Shown here piece after piece: positions 34,204 to 44,686 of a stretch of DNA of 64,000 nt (within the stretch, counting starts at the first letter, position 1; every line of letters starts with the position of its first letter). The notes under the pieces are model-generated. The model saw only the letters and a program-made list of their open reading frames with translations, was not told where the DNA came from and made no database searches. The DNA lies in contig NZ_JACDTY010000004.1 of the NCBI RefSeq assembly GCF_013520985.1, positions 62,001 to 126,000 of the forward strand, written 5' to 3'. The translations under genes were made by a program, and so were the position numbers. The stretch is from Mesorhizobium neociceri. Lineage in GTDB: Bacteria > Pseudomonadota > Alphaproteobacteria > Rhizobiales > Rhizobiaceae.

Positions 34204-35778
34204 ATGAGCAGCGTCGGCGCCGCCTTTCGGCTCGCACGGGCCGGCTGGGTGCTGGTCCGCGAGGGCGTGATCGCAGCACTTCCGGGCGACGAGCTCACCG
34301 GCCTGCCGAAGTTTGGCTGGCGCATGGCGCGGCTGTTCACCCGTCGTCGGGCGCTCGCCTATGAGCGCAGCGACCGGCTGGCCAAGGCGGTGGTCCGGCT
34401 TGGGCCCTCTTACGTCAAGCTCGGCCAGTTCCTGGCGACGCGGCCCGACGTCGTCGGCAACGACATGGCGCTCGACCTCGCCATGCTGCAGGACAAGATG
34501 CACACCTTTCCGCAGGCGGAAGCGGTGGCGGCGATCGAAGGCTCGCTCGGGCGCAAGATCGGCGAGCTCTATACCGAGTTCGGCGATCCCGTGGCGGCGG
34601 CTTCCATCGCCCAGGTTCATCCCGCGCAAGCCTTGCATGACGGTGTTGATACCAAGGTGGCGGTGAAGGTGATCCGGCCGGGCGTGCGGCGCCGCTTCTT
34701 CCAGGATCTCGAAAGCTATTTCCTTGCTGCGCGCCTGCAGGAGAAATACATCCCGTCATCGCGCCGGCTGCGGCCGGTCGAGGTGACCGAGACGCTGGCG
34801 CAGACGACCAAGGTCGAGATGGATCTTCGGCTCGAAGCGGCAGCGCTATCGGAGCTTGGCGAGAATACCAAGGACGATCCCGGCTTCCGCGTGCCGTCGG
34901 TCGACTGGGAGCGCACCGGCCGCGACGTGCTGACGATGGAATGGGTCGACGGCGTCAAGATGAATGACATCGCCGGTCTTGTGGCAGCGGGTCACGATCT
35001 CAAGGCGATCGCCACCAATCTGATCCAGTCGTTCCTGCGCCACACGCTGCGCGACGGCTTCTTTCATGCCGACATGCATCCGGGCAATCTGTTCGTAGAG
35101 GCCGATGGCGATATCGTCGCCGTCGATCTCGGCATTGCCGGACGGCTCGGCAAGAAGGAGCGCCGCTTCCTCGCCGAAATCCTTTATGGCTTCATCACCC
35201 GCGACTATCTGCGTGTCGCCGAAGTGCATTTCGAGGCCGGCTATGTGCCGCGCCGGCACAATGTCGCGGCCTTCGCGCAGGCGATCCGCGCCATTGGCGA
35301 GCCGATCCATGGCCAGCCGGCCGAGACCATCTCGATGGCCAAGCTGTTGACGCTGCTGTTCGAGGTCACCGAACTGTTCGATATGGCGACGCGGCCGGAA
35401 CTGATCCTGCTGCAGAAGACCATGGTGGTGGTCGAAGGCGTGGCGCGCACGCTCGATCCGGCCTTCAACATGTGGAAGACGGCCGAGCCGGTGGTCGGCC
35501 AGTGGATCGCCGGCAATCTGGGCCCGAGCGGCCTGCTCATGGACGCGCGCGACGGTGCCAAGGCGCTGCTGGCGCTCGCCCGCCAGGCGCCGGACCTTGC
35601 CGCCCGCACTGATCGGCTGTCACGCGAGATCGATTTGATGGCCGAACACGGCCTGCGCTTCGACGAGGCGACATCGCGCGCCATCGGCAAGGCCGAAGCC
35701 CGCTACACCCGCTCCGGCCGATTGGCGCTGTGGGTGATCGCGCTGACGCTGGTTTATATCGCGTGGAAAATCCTTTAG
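34204..35778 (+). CDS. ubiB: UbiB protein kinase-like ubiquinone biosynthesis factor
   Basis: A 524-residue ABC1/ADCK-type atypical kinase. Start ATG 34204; the frame open to 34102 overlaps ubiE. KxGQ motif in SYVKLGQFLATRPD, Ala-rich loop AAASIAQVHPAQ, KVIRPGVRR, ExD region KVEMDLRLEAAAL, HADMHPGNLF (catalytic loop) and VAVDLGIAG (metal Asp). C-terminal membrane helix LALWVIALTLVYIAW. Works at the inner membrane with UbiE in coenzyme Q synthesis. Confidence 0.96.
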   Translation: MSSVGAAFRLARAGWVLVREGVIAALPGDELTGLPKFGWRMARLFTRRRALAYERSDRLAKAVVRLGPSYVKLGQFLATRPDVVGNDMALDLAMLQDKMHTFPQAEAVAAIEGSLGRKIGELYTEFGDPVAAASIAQVHPAQALHDGVDTKVAVKVIRPGVRRRFFQDLESYFLAARLQEKYIPSSRRLRPVEVTETLAQTTKVEMDLRLEAAALSELGENTKDDPGFRVPSVDWERTGRDVLTMEWVDGVKMNDIAGLVAAGHDLKAIATNLIQSFLRHTLRDGFFHADMHPGNLFVEADGDIVAVDLGIAGRLGKKERRFLAEILYGFITRDYLRVAEVHFEAGYVPRRHNVAAFAQAIRAIGEPIHGQPAETISMAKLLTLLFEVTELFDMATRPELILLQKTMVVVEGVARTLDPAFNMWKTAEPVVGQWIAGNLGPSGLLMDARDGAKALLALARQAPDLAARTDRLSREIDLMAEHGLRFDEATSRAIGKAEARYTRSGRLALWVIALTLVYIAWKIL

Positions 35779-35806
35779 CGACCTGCCAAGAACGGCTTGT
35801 CCTGAA

Positions 35807-35858
35807 ATGATTGCATTGCTATCATTGCTTCCAGCGATGTCGAGCAGAGTGCAATCAT
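35807..35858. promoter_or_regulatory. Operator-like half-sites in the coaBC promoter
   Basis: TGATTGCA (35808-35815), TGCTATCA (35817-35824) and TGCAATCA (35850-35857). The first and third are perfect reverse complements (9-bp arms ATGATTGCA/TGCAATCAT); the first and second form a 17-bp palindrome with one mismatched pair. The last copy ends directly at the ATG. TGCTATCA equals the half-site I remember for the FitA repressor, and the downstream protein begins with a FitA-like domain. Confidence 0.6.
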
Positions 35859-37331
35859 ATGGCCAGCATCACCATTCGCAACCTTGACGATGAGGTCAAG
35901 GATTTGCTGCGCCAGCTGGCAGCGGAGAATGACCGCTCGATGGAAGAGCAGGCGCGGGTGATGATCCGTGCCGCGGTTGAGGGACAGCTTGGCCCTTCCG
36001 GCCGCATCGACCAGATCGAACAAACGCTACGCGAACTGGCTGTTGCACGCAGCCCGGCGGTGCCGACTGCCGCTGCGGCGAGCAAGGTCGTGTCGCGAGG
36101 CAGCCTCTCCGGCAAGCGCATCCTGTTGATCATCGGTGGCGGCATTGCCGCCTACAAGGCGCTCGACCTGATCCGCCGGTTGCGCGAGCGGGGTGCGGCG
36201 GTGCGCGTGGTGATGACTTCTGCCGCGCAGGAGTTCGTCACCACTTTGTCGGTCGGCGCGCTTTCGGCCGACCATGTCTTCACCGAATTGTTCGACCGCA
36301 ATGACGAGCACGATGTCGGCCATATCAGGCTGTCGCGCGAGGCGGACCTTTTGGTCGTGGCGCCGGCCACGGCCGACCTGATGGCCAAGCTCGCCAACGG
36401 CCATGCCAACGACCTCGCCTCGACCGTGCTTCTCGCCACCGACAAGAAGGTTTTGCTGGCGCCGGCGATGAACCCGAAAATGTGGTCGCATGCCGCTACC
36501 CGTCGCAACCGGGCGACGTTGGCCAAGGACGGCATCGCCTTTGTCGGCCCGGCCAAGGGCGAGATGGCGGAAAGCAACGAGGCCGGCGAGGGCCGCATGG
36601 CCGAACCGCTGGAGATCGTCGCGGCGATCGAGGCGCTGCTCGACACCAGGCCGAAGCTGCTGGCCGGCTGCAGGATCATCGTCACCTCGGGGCCGACGCA
36701 TGAGCCGATCGACCCGGTGCGCTACATCGCCAACCGTTCGTCGGGCAAGCAGGGCCATGCGATTGCGGCGGCGCTGGCGAGGCTGGGCGCCGATGTGCGC
36801 CTGGTCTCTGGCCCGGTCAACATCGCCGATCCGGCCGGCGTCGCCACAGTGCATGTCGAAACGGCGGCTGAGATGAAAGACGCGGTCGAGCAGCTTTTGC
36901 CGGCGGACGCTGCGGTCTTCGTCGCGGCGGTCGCCGACTGGCGCACCGCCGGCACGGCCGGCGAGAAGATCAAGAAGGTGGCGGGCGAAGGGCCGCCGGC
37001 GCTGCGGATGATCGAAAACCCTGACATTCTGGCCGGCGTCGGCCATCACCGGCAGCGGCCGGGGCTGGTCGTCGGCTTTGCCGCCGAGACGCAGGACCTG
37101 ATCCGAAATGCCGAGGCCAAGCTGAAGAAGAAGGGCGCCGATTTCATCGTCGCCAACGATGTCTCGCATGAAAGCGGCGTCGGCCCCACCGGCGTCATGG
37201 GCGGCGACCGTAACAAGGTGCGCATCGTCTCGAAGTCGGGCGTCGAGGAATGGCCGGAAATGACCAAGGACGAAGTGGCGGCGCGGCTCGCCGCGCTCAT
37301 CGCCGAGCGGCTGAAGACCATCGTGGTCTGA
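35859..37331 (+). CDS. coaBC: CoaBC (phosphopantothenoylcysteine synthetase/decarboxylase) with N-terminal ribbon-helix-helix domain
   Basis: A 490-residue protein. Residues 1-42 are a FitA/Arc-like ribbon-helix-helix domain (MASITIRNLDDEVKDLLRQL, then RSMEEQARVMIRAAV), joined by an Ala-rich linker to ordinary CoaBC from about residue 90. CoaC half: ILLIIGGGIAAYKALDLIRR, catalytic His in VGHIRLSREADL, APAMNPKMW. CoaB half: IIVTSGPTHEPIDPVRYI and NRSSGKQGHAIA, AAVADWR, and IVANDV. It makes 4'-phosphopantetheine for coenzyme A. The DNA-binding domain is not part of normal CoaBC and suggests direct autoregulation through the repeats just upstream. The ATG at 35859 starts exactly at the RHH domain; an in-frame start at 35811 would cover the repeats. 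Confidence 0.93.
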   Translation: MASITIRNLDDEVKDLLRQLAAENDRSMEEQARVMIRAAVEGQLGPSGRIDQIEQTLRELAVARSPAVPTAAAASKVVSRGSLSGKRILLIIGGGIAAYKALDLIRRLRERGAAVRVVMTSAAQEFVTTLSVGALSADHVFTELFDRNDEHDVGHIRLSREADLLVVAPATADLMAKLANGHANDLASTVLLATDKKVLLAPAMNPKMWSHAATRRNRATLAKDGIAFVGPAKGEMAESNEAGEGRMAEPLEIVAAIEALLDTRPKLLAGCRIIVTSGPTHEPIDPVRYIANRSSGKQGHAIAAALARLGADVRLVSGPVNIADPAGVATVHVETAAEMKDAVEQLLPADAAVFVAAVADWRTAGTAGEKIKKVAGEGPPALRMIENPDILAGVGHHRQRPGLVVGFAAETQDLIRNAEAKLKKKGADFIVANDVSHESGVGPTGVMGGDRNKVRIVSKSGVEEWPEMTKDEVAARLAALIAERLKTIVV

Positions 37332-37358
37332 GCGGCCGCAGCGCCCGGCCGTAGGTCC

Positions 37359-38696
<1,338 letters not shown>

Positions 38697-38745
38697 TCAA
38701 ACCTTTGAGGAGGGAAAAATAGCCGATGGCAGGGATGCAGTAAAA

Positions 38746-38772
38746 TTGATAGTAATCGGATTCCGATATCAA
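38746..38772. promoter_or_regulatory. Dyad-symmetric site between dgdA and dgdR
   Basis: ATCGGATTCCGAT (38755-38767) is a perfect 13-bp palindrome, nested within TTGATA (38746-38751) and TATCAA (38767-38772). It sits in the 98-bp divergent region, as expected for a LysR regulator that controls dgdA and itself. Confidence 0.65.
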
Positions 38773-38782
38773 TGGAATTGAT

Positions 38783-39634
38783 ATGCAGGCTCCACTCGAT
38801 CTCAGGCTGCTGGCAACCTTCGTGCGTGCGGCGCATTCGGGAACGCTGAGCGCGGTGGCCATACAGGTCGGACGCACGCAGTCGGCCGTGACCATGCAGA
38901 TACGGCGGCTAGAGGAGGCGCTGGGCCAGAACCTGTTTCACCGCAGCGGCAGCGGGGTGCGGCTCACCGGCAGCGGCGAGCGCTTCCTTGCCTATGCCGA
39001 GCGCATTATCAAAATCCATGACGAGGCGATCTCTGCACTGTCCGAGAAGGGCCTGCACGGTTCGATCATTTTCGGCAGCCCCGAGGATTATCTGAGCGCA
39101 TTCTTTCCCGCGCTCTTGAAGAGTTTTGGGACGACGTATCCCGATGTCGAGATCAAGGTCGTGTCGGCACCGACGGTTGAATTGCGGACGCTTCTAAACG
39201 CTCGCCAGATCGACCTGGCATTGGTTTCGAATGCGCACGATGCAGAAGGCGTCGTGCGCACGGAAAGGCTGGTCTGGGTCGGCAGCAAGCCGGCGCTCGA
39301 TCCCTACGAGTTCGGCGACACCGTTCCGCTGGCGCTGTCGGCGTCGAACGCCGTCGACCACAAGGCGGCTTGCGAGGCGATGGCCCGTGCAGGGCTGCGC
39401 TACAAGATCGCCTACGCCAGCAACAGCCTTGCGGGTTTGATCGCGGTGGCGCGGTCGGGTCTGGCGATAAGCGTGATGGCGCAGGAGGCGGTGCCACCCG
39501 ACCTGCATATTCTGGGCGCGCCGCTGCCTCAGCTGCCGCGCCTTGGCATTCTCATCGCCTTTGCCGACACCGAGCGATCCCCCGCGGTGGAAGCGTTCGC
39601 CAATCATATCAGCGGCGTGCTTCCAGCACTTTGA
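38783..39634 (+). CDS. dgdR: LysR family regulator, probable DgdR
   Basis: A 283-residue LysR-type regulator: N-terminal helix-turn-helix LLATFVRAAHSGTLSAVAIQ and RTQSAVTMQIRRLEEALG, then an effector-binding domain. It is divergent from dgdA over a 98-bp region with a dyad site. By position and family it should repress or activate dgdA in response to dialkylglycines; the effector is inferred. Confidence 0.85.
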   Translation: MQAPLDLRLLATFVRAAHSGTLSAVAIQVGRTQSAVTMQIRRLEEALGQNLFHRSGSGVRLTGSGERFLAYAERIIKIHDEAISALSEKGLHGSIIFGSPEDYLSAFFPALLKSFGTTYPDVEIKVVSAPTVELRTLLNARQIDLALVSNAHDAEGVVRTERLVWVGSKPALDPYEFGDTVPLALSASNAVDHKAACEAMARAGLRYKIAYASNSLAGLIAVARSGLAISVMAQEAVPPDLHILGAPLPQLPRLGILIAFADTERSPAVEAFANHISGVLPAL

Positions 39635-39667
39635 GGCCAGCAGGCGACCGGCCAAATCGTACTGGCC

Positions 39668-41107
39668 TCAGCCTGTCGCAATCTGCGGCCGACCTGCCGC
39701 CAAAGCCATCTTCAACGCCGCCAGGCAACCGACAATGCCGAGCGGTACGAAGGCAAGGTACAGCCAGCCGGCGACGTGCGCCGCTGCCTCGCGGTTCAAC
39801 CCTGCGGAGAAGCCGCTGGCATTGGCGATGATGCCGGCCATTGCGGCGCCGACGGCGTAGCCGATACGCTGCAGGGTCGGCACGGCGGCCGACGCGATGG
39901 TCTGTTCGCCGTCACGGGCCGAGGCGACGATGATGCGGGTGAGGAAGGGCCAGCACACGCCGAAACCGCCGCCCTGCGACAAAGCGCAGAGCAGGATCAG
40001 CGGGATCGATCCCTCCGGAATGGCATAGGCAAAGCCGGCGAGTCCGGCTGCAATCATCAGCGCGCCGATGACGAGGATCTGCCGCTCACGCTCCAGCGGC
40101 GCGTTGGCGATGGCGATCGACAGGATCGACCAGGCGATGGATTCGGCGGCGATGATGTAACCGGTGGTCAGGATCGGAATGCCGTGCAGCGTGGTCAGCA
40201 GCAGCGGCCCGTAGATGGAAAAGGAGACGGTCGCCGTCGAGAAGGCGGCCACCATGGTCATGCCGCTGCCGAGCGGCGAGCGCCATGAGAACAGGCCCGA
40301 TGGGAACAGCCGTGACTGCGGCTTCATGGCGTCGACGAACACAAACAGCGCCAGGCCGGCGAGGCCGAGGACAAGCAGCAGCGACGAACGCAGCAGGGCG
40401 ACATCGACGCCGGCGGTGGCGATGAGCACGACGGCCACGGTGAGACAGCCAAGCGCGGCATAGGGGAAGGGCGGCGAGGTGCCCGCCGCAGCTTGCGGCT
40501 TCTTCGCTTCCGGTGTGTTCAGCACGATGAAACTGGCAAGCGCCATGGCGATGCCGCCAAGCACGAAGACACCGAAGGCCCAGCGCCAGGACAACAGGTC
40601 GACCATGATGGCGCCGAGCATCGGGCCGCTGAAGGCGGCGACGCCCCAGATCGCCGACATGATGCCGAACAGCTGCGGCCAGATATTGCGGTCGAACAGC
40701 CGCTCGACCGACACGAAGGCCAGCGACACCAGCGCACCGCCGCCGAGACCCTCGACCAGCCGGCCGGCGAGGAACACCGGCATGGACGGCGCGGTGGCGC
40801 AGACCAGCGCGCCGGCGGCATAGAGCAGAGCGGCGACCGTCACGTTGGAGCGCAGCGCGACATAGCTGACCAGCCGCCCGGCGGCAGCGCCGGCGACGAT
40901 GGCGCCGAGTTCGTAGACCGCCAGCGACCAGCCGACAAACTGCACGCCGGCGAGGTCGCCGACCATGGCCGGCATAACGGTTGCCACCATCGTCTCGTTG
41001 GTGGCGTGCAGCAGGATGCCAAGGCTGATGAAGCAGAAGCGCGCGAGGTCGCCGCTTGCCCACAATGCCCGCCAGTCGACTTTGTTGCTGGTGATTTCAG
41101 TCATCAT
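39668..41107 (-). CDS. MFS transporter (14-TM drug/H+ antiporter type)
   Basis: A 479-residue membrane protein. Start at ATG 41107 (or 41104), with a GGTAGGA-like site; the further upstream Met is less likely. Features: ILLHATNETMVATVMPAMVG at helix 1, VYELGAIVAGAAAGRLV, FLAGRLVEGLGGGALVSLAF, WGVAAFSGPMLGAIMVD (motif C-like) and LSWRWAFGVFVLGGIAMAL. About 14 helices fit the DHA2-like exporters. Substrate unknown. Convergent with dgdR. Confidence 0.85.
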   Translation of the reverse strand: MMTEITSNKVDWRALWASGDLARFCFISLGILLHATNETMVATVMPAMVGDLAGVQFVGWSLAVYELGAIVAGAAAGRLVSYVALRSNVTVAALLYAAGALVCATAPSMPVFLAGRLVEGLGGGALVSLAFVSVERLFDRNIWPQLFGIMSAIWGVAAFSGPMLGAIMVDLLSWRWAFGVFVLGGIAMALASFIVLNTPEAKKPQAAAGTSPPFPYAALGCLTVAVVLIATAGVDVALLRSSLLLVLGLAGLALFVFVDAMKPQSRLFPSGLFSWRSPLGSGMTMVAAFSTATVSFSIYGPLLLTTLHGIPILTTGYIIAAESIAWSILSIAIANAPLERERQILVIGALMIAAGLAGFAYAIPEGSIPLILLCALSQGGGFGVCWPFLTRIIVASARDGEQTIASAAVPTLQRIGYAVGAAMAGIIANASGFSAGLNREAAAHVAGWLYLAFVPLGIVGCLAALKMALAAGRPQIATG

Positions 41108-41257
41108 TCCTACCCTGCCTTGCATATCTCTATGTCGGCGCATGGCACCAGAAGCCAGCGAGGGTTTCCGGCGGGGCCATGGGCGCTGTTTCAGTCAGGG
41201 CAGGCTTCTAAAACCTCAACCGTGGTTGAGTTCAAGCGGCTTTTTTCGCCAGCGCTA

Positions 41258-41737
41258 TCAGTTCTCGGTGCTGCGCAGCTGGAACTGGCTGACGCCGATG
41301 GCGATGTTGATGCCGGTCTGCGTCTGCAGGCTGAGCGGCTGCAAGGTGAAGGCCTGCGAGGAGCCGCCGACCAGGAGATTGGCGCCGGCACCAACCGCCG
41401 CCGTCACTTCGGCGCTGGCGCCGATATAGTCGCCGGCCAGCGCACCCGGCGCATAAATGTTCTTCAGCGGCGTCAGCACCAGCCATTGCATGACGGTCTG
41501 CTTGGTGGTGCCGATATCGAGCCCGTATTTGTTGACGGCGCCGAAATAGGCTTCCGGCGAAAAGCTCTTGTCGGCCGGCGTGAAGGTGCAGCTCAGATCC
41601 TTGCTGGAGCCGAAGATGAAGCCGGTGCCGCCGCCGATGGCGCAATCGAGCACACCGAGTTCGATGCCCTGGTCCTGCGCCCGGGCTTGTCCCGCAAAGG
41701 TGGCTATGATGGCGGCGGCGATAGCGGTTTTGAGCAC
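41258..41737 (-). CDS. DUF992 secreted protein, copy 1
   Basis: A 159-residue protein beginning at GTG 41737 (GGGGGAA upstream), with signal peptide VLKTAIAAAIIATFAGQARA. The mature part is typical DUF992: GVLDCAIGGGTGFIFGSSKD, CTFTP, NKYGLDIGTT, LAGDYIGASAEVTAAVGAGA, LLVGGSSQAFTLQPLS, and QTGINIAIGV. Function unknown; a periplasmic beta-rich protein. Tandem paralogue of the next upstream gene. Confidence 0.82.
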   Translation of the reverse strand: MLKTAIAAAIIATFAGQARAQDQGIELGVLDCAIGGGTGFIFGSSKDLSCTFTPADKSFSPEAYFGAVNKYGLDIGTTKQTVMQWLVLTPLKNIYAPGALAGDYIGASAEVTAAVGAGANLLVGGSSQAFTLQPLSLQTQTGINIAIGVSQFQLRSTEN

Positions 41738-41825
41738 GGCGGTTCCCCCAAAAGCATGCGGCGCGAAACAGTATCCTGTTCCGCGCCGCACGTAGAGGGA
41801 TCAGTAGATGCTTATTTGCCGATGC

Positions 41826-42299
41826 TTACTTGAACGAGTGGATCAGTTCCAGCGAGGTCACGGCTACCGCTACGTTGACGCCGGTCTGTGCCTGGACGCT
41901 GAGCGGCTCCAGCATGAAGGCGCTGTCGAGGCCGCCGACCAGAAGGTTGGCACCGCCACCGGTCACCACGCTAGCCTCTGCATTGACGCCGTAATAGTGG
42001 CCGGCAAGGTCGCCCTCGTCATGGCTGCGGGTGGCGGCCAGAACTGCCCACGCCAACTGACCCTGATGGGTCTGGCCGACATCCACGCCCAGCTTGGAGA
42101 TCATCCCCGTGTACTGCTCGGCCGGCCCATGATGATAGGGGCGGAATGTGCAGGCGACGCCCTTGTTCGACGTGACAATGTAGCCGACGCCGCCATCTAT
42201 GGTGCAATCGAGCGTGCCCAGCCGGAGCGTGCCGGCGTTGACGGGAGTGGCAAGAGCGGTGGCGGCGAGTGCCGCGGCACAGATGATTTTCTTGATCAT
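41826..42299 (-). CDS. DUF992 secreted protein, copy 2
   Basis: A 157-residue protein with signal peptide MIKKIICAAALAATALATPVNA and DUF992 core GTLDCTIDGGVGYIVTSNKG, CTFRPYHHGPAEQYTG, KLGVDVGQTHQGQLAWAVL, LAGHYYGVNAEASVVTGGGA, LLVGGLDSAFMLEPLSV. Clearly homologous to the downstream copy, with 88 bp between them, so a tandem duplication. Function unknown. Confidence 0.85.
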   Translation of the reverse strand: MIKKIICAAALAATALATPVNAGTLRLGTLDCTIDGGVGYIVTSNKGVACTFRPYHHGPAEQYTGMISKLGVDVGQTHQGQLAWAVLAATRSHDEGDLAGHYYGVNAEASVVTGGGANLLVGGLDSAFMLEPLSVQAQTGVNVAVAVTSLELIHSFK

Positions 42300-42439
42300 G
42301 GGTCAGTCCTTTTCGAAAATTGCCTTCAACAACGGTTGAATGGCCCGGAGCGTTCCGCTGAAAACTTGGCGCGATCAAGGCGAGGGTTAACGCTTTGCCC
42401 TCGGTGGTTAAGATTGGGTGATTGCGTGTCGGCCAGAAC

Positions 42440-43000
42440 TCAGTGGCGCCACAGGCGCCCAAGCGCCGACCAAGCCTTGTCCAGGGGGCTTGGGTCCGGC
42501 AATTCGATCAGCACCGTGCCATGGAAATCCTCGGGATAACGCCGGTAAAAGTCGACGTCGTTGACGATCCGCCGTCCGCGAAGGGCGCGGCGCATATCCG
42601 GATGCGGCTTCAGCGGCGAATTGGCCAGCTGATCTGCTTTCTCGACCAGTTCGTCAAAATCCTGCTCGACGAGATCATCGACGGCGTAGGCGATTTTCGA
42701 CCTGATATAGCCGTTGGCGTTGATGCGCTGGGCAATAAATTTCAGCATGTCCCAGACCGGCTCCCGCCGATCGTCCGTTCCGCCGTTCTCCGCGGCCAGG
42801 ATGAGGTAATAGGCCGGCTGCCCCAGCCAGAACATGGTCAACGCCGTGGCCTTGTCGCATTGCGGCTGGCGCGCGATCCAGAACAGCGGGCCGATGTCCC
42901 AGTCCCAGTTGAAGTCGAGCACGGCACGGTGCCAATCGTCGGGAGAGGCCGTTTCAAGCCAGGCGATCTGTTGCTGGATCTGGAGTTCGTTCTCATCCAT
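42440..43000 (-). CDS. DUF4274-like protein
   Basis: A 186-residue soluble protein from ATG 43000. The core SPDDWHRAVLDFNWDWDIGP and LFWIARQPQCDKATALTMFW is the DUF4274 pattern; the rest is helical (KADQLANSPLKPHPDMRRAL). Often found in toxin/immunity-like contexts, but no toxin gene is next to it here. Function unknown. Confidence 0.75.
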   Translation of the reverse strand: MDENELQIQQQIAWLETASPDDWHRAVLDFNWDWDIGPLFWIARQPQCDKATALTMFWLGQPAYYLILAAENGGTDDRREPVWDMLKFIAQRINANGYIRSKIAYAVDDLVEQDFDELVEKADQLANSPLKPHPDMRRALRGRRIVNDVDFYRRYPEDFHGTVLIELPDPSPLDKAWSALGRLWRH

Positions 43001-43154
43001 CGCGGTGCCGTCCCGATGTTGCGGATGTCGACTTCTGTCGCCTCTCACCTTGCATGGTGGCACGCAAATATTGCGATTTTGCTGCGCGGCAGGCCTTGCA
43101 GCGCGCTGCATTAGGAACGGAACATTGTTGAAAGGCGGCCGCCGATGGCGGCGC

Positions 43155-43175
43155 GCCGGCTAGGTATCAGCCGGC
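43155..43175 (-). terminator. Hairpin at the end of the TPR gene
   Basis: Perfect 7-bp stem GCCGGCT/AGCCGGC (43155-43161, 43169-43175) with a 7-nt loop, overlapping the stop codon of the TPR gene. No T-run, so termination is uncertain. Confidence 0.35.
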
Positions 43176-44021
43176 GGTGGCGCTCGCCGTGCGCGACAGG
43201 CCGTCCTTGGCCGGCTGGTAGGTCGGGTCGAGATGGACGGCTTCGCGGTAGGCTTTCGACGCCTTTACCTTGTCGCCGCGGCGCTCGTAGATCAGCGCCT
43301 GGTTGGCCCAGGCTTCAGCATTCTTGCCATCGAGCTTGATGGCCATGTTGAAGTCGGAGAAAGCGTTGTCCTCGTCGTTCATGGCGAGATAGGAGAGGCC
43401 GCGGCCGTTATACGGTTCGGCGGCATCAGGCGCCAGCGAGATGGCCGTCGAGAAATCCTCGATGGCAAACTTGTGCTGGCCCTGGCTCTGATAGATCAGG
43501 CCGCGATTGTGGTAGGCGCGGGCGTCCGTCGTGTCCAGCTGGATCGCCTTCTGGAAATCGTTGAAGGCCTGCTGGGTCTGGCCGGCCTTGCGATAGAGGT
43601 TGCCGCGGCCGATATAGGCGGCGTCGTAGTTCGAATTGATCTGGATCGAGCGGTTGTAGTCGGCAAGGGCGGCTGCCTGGTTGCCGAGGAAGCGCTGGAT
43701 CAGCGCCCGGTTCGAATAGGCCTGGTAGAAATTCGGGTTGAGCTGGATGGCGGTGTCGAAATCCTTCAGCGCCGCCTGGTACTGGCCGCCACGGCCATAG
43801 GCGGAGCCGCGCACATTGTAGCCTTCCGGGTCCTGCGGATTGCGCTGGATCACCGCCGACAGCGAGGAGATGTTCTCGGTTGAGCCTTGCGCCTTGTCGA
43901 TGTTGTTGAATTCACCGGTCGGGACGCTCTGGCAGCTGGCAAGCACCAGGCCGGACATCAGGGCTGCCGTCAGGGCCAAATCGCGCATTGTGGTTCTGCG
44001 CTTTACGCTGATTGCGTTCAT
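43167..44021 (-). CDS. Tetratricopeptide repeat lipoprotein
   Basis: A 284-residue protein with a lipoprotein signal (LTAALMSGLVLASCQS, acylated Cys) and then about six TPR units, for example YNVRGSAYGRGGQYQAALKD, AYSNRALIQRFLGNQAAALA, AYHNRGLIYQSQGQHKFAIE and AWANQALIYERRGDKVKASK. Start ATG 44021 or ATG 43988, which lies closer to the signal helix. Probable outer-membrane-anchored scaffold resembling NlpI-like proteins; the partner is unknown. Confidence 0.87.
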   Translation of the reverse strand: MNAISVKRRTTMRDLALTAALMSGLVLASCQSVPTGEFNNIDKAQGSTENISSLSAVIQRNPQDPEGYNVRGSAYGRGGQYQAALKDFDTAIQLNPNFYQAYSNRALIQRFLGNQAAALADYNRSIQINSNYDAAYIGRGNLYRKAGQTQQAFNDFQKAIQLDTTDARAYHNRGLIYQSQGQHKFAIEDFSTAISLAPDAAEPYNGRGLSYLAMNDEDNAFSDFNMAIKLDGKNAEAWANQALIYERRGDKVKASKAYREAVHLDPTYQPAKDGLSRTASATAG

Positions 44022-44231
44022 GTCTGCCCTGTCCTCACTTCAGCCGCGTCGCTCAGTCCGGGTCCCTCCCTCCGGGCCGGGTCACAAATTGTCGTAACAA
44101 GATTTAGAGCGTCGTTGGCGCGTTCAAGGGAACGCCCTTTAACAAAAAGGCGGCGCTCTAAACAAAAAGGTGGCGGCGATTCCGCATCGCGCCACCTCAG
44201 AGTATCCTTCGAAAAGGACGAAAAATTGGCG

Positions 44232-44516
44232 TCAGAACCGCGGCGGGCGCGGAGCACCACCAGGACCACCGGCGGCGCCGGCAGCAACCGGACGCGGCGT
44301 CATCGGCAACAGGCCTTCGCGCTGGGCGCGCTTGCGGGCCAGCTTGCGGGCGCGGCGAACGGCTTCGGCCTTTTCACGGGCGCGCTTCTCGGAAGGCTTC
44401 TCGTAATGGCCGCGCATCTTCATTTCGCGGAAAATGCCTTCGCGCTGCATCTTCTTCTTGAGAGCGCGAAGCGCCTGATCAACGTTATTGTCGCGGACGA
44501 GTACCTGCACGGGCAA
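44232..44516 (-). CDS. rpsU: 30S ribosomal protein S21
   Basis: A 94-residue protein: [40 protein letters not shown] and [20 protein letters not shown]. It then carries a long Gly/Pro/Ala-rich tail ending PRPPRF, typical of rhizobial S21. Part of the small subunit platform that helps 16S-mRNA pairing. The gaps on both sides (about 210 and 170 bp) show no other gene. Confidence 0.96.
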   Translation of the reverse strand: MPVQVLVRDNNVDQALRALKKKMQREGIFREMKMRGHYEKPSEKRAREKAEAVRRARKLARKRAQREGLLPMTPRPVAAGAAGGPGGAPRPPRF

Positions 44517-44686
44517 TCCTGTCTTTCGGGTTTGATATCAACAGGCAAGTGGCCATAGCCACATGCCTCCGCGGCGATTTACACCACGAATTGTGGCGGC
44601 TGATAGCAGAATCAGGCCGCGCTGTCCACACTCGAAATGAAGGACAACCGCCAATTTGCCAAGGTCGCCCCAAGATAGGGCGCTAA

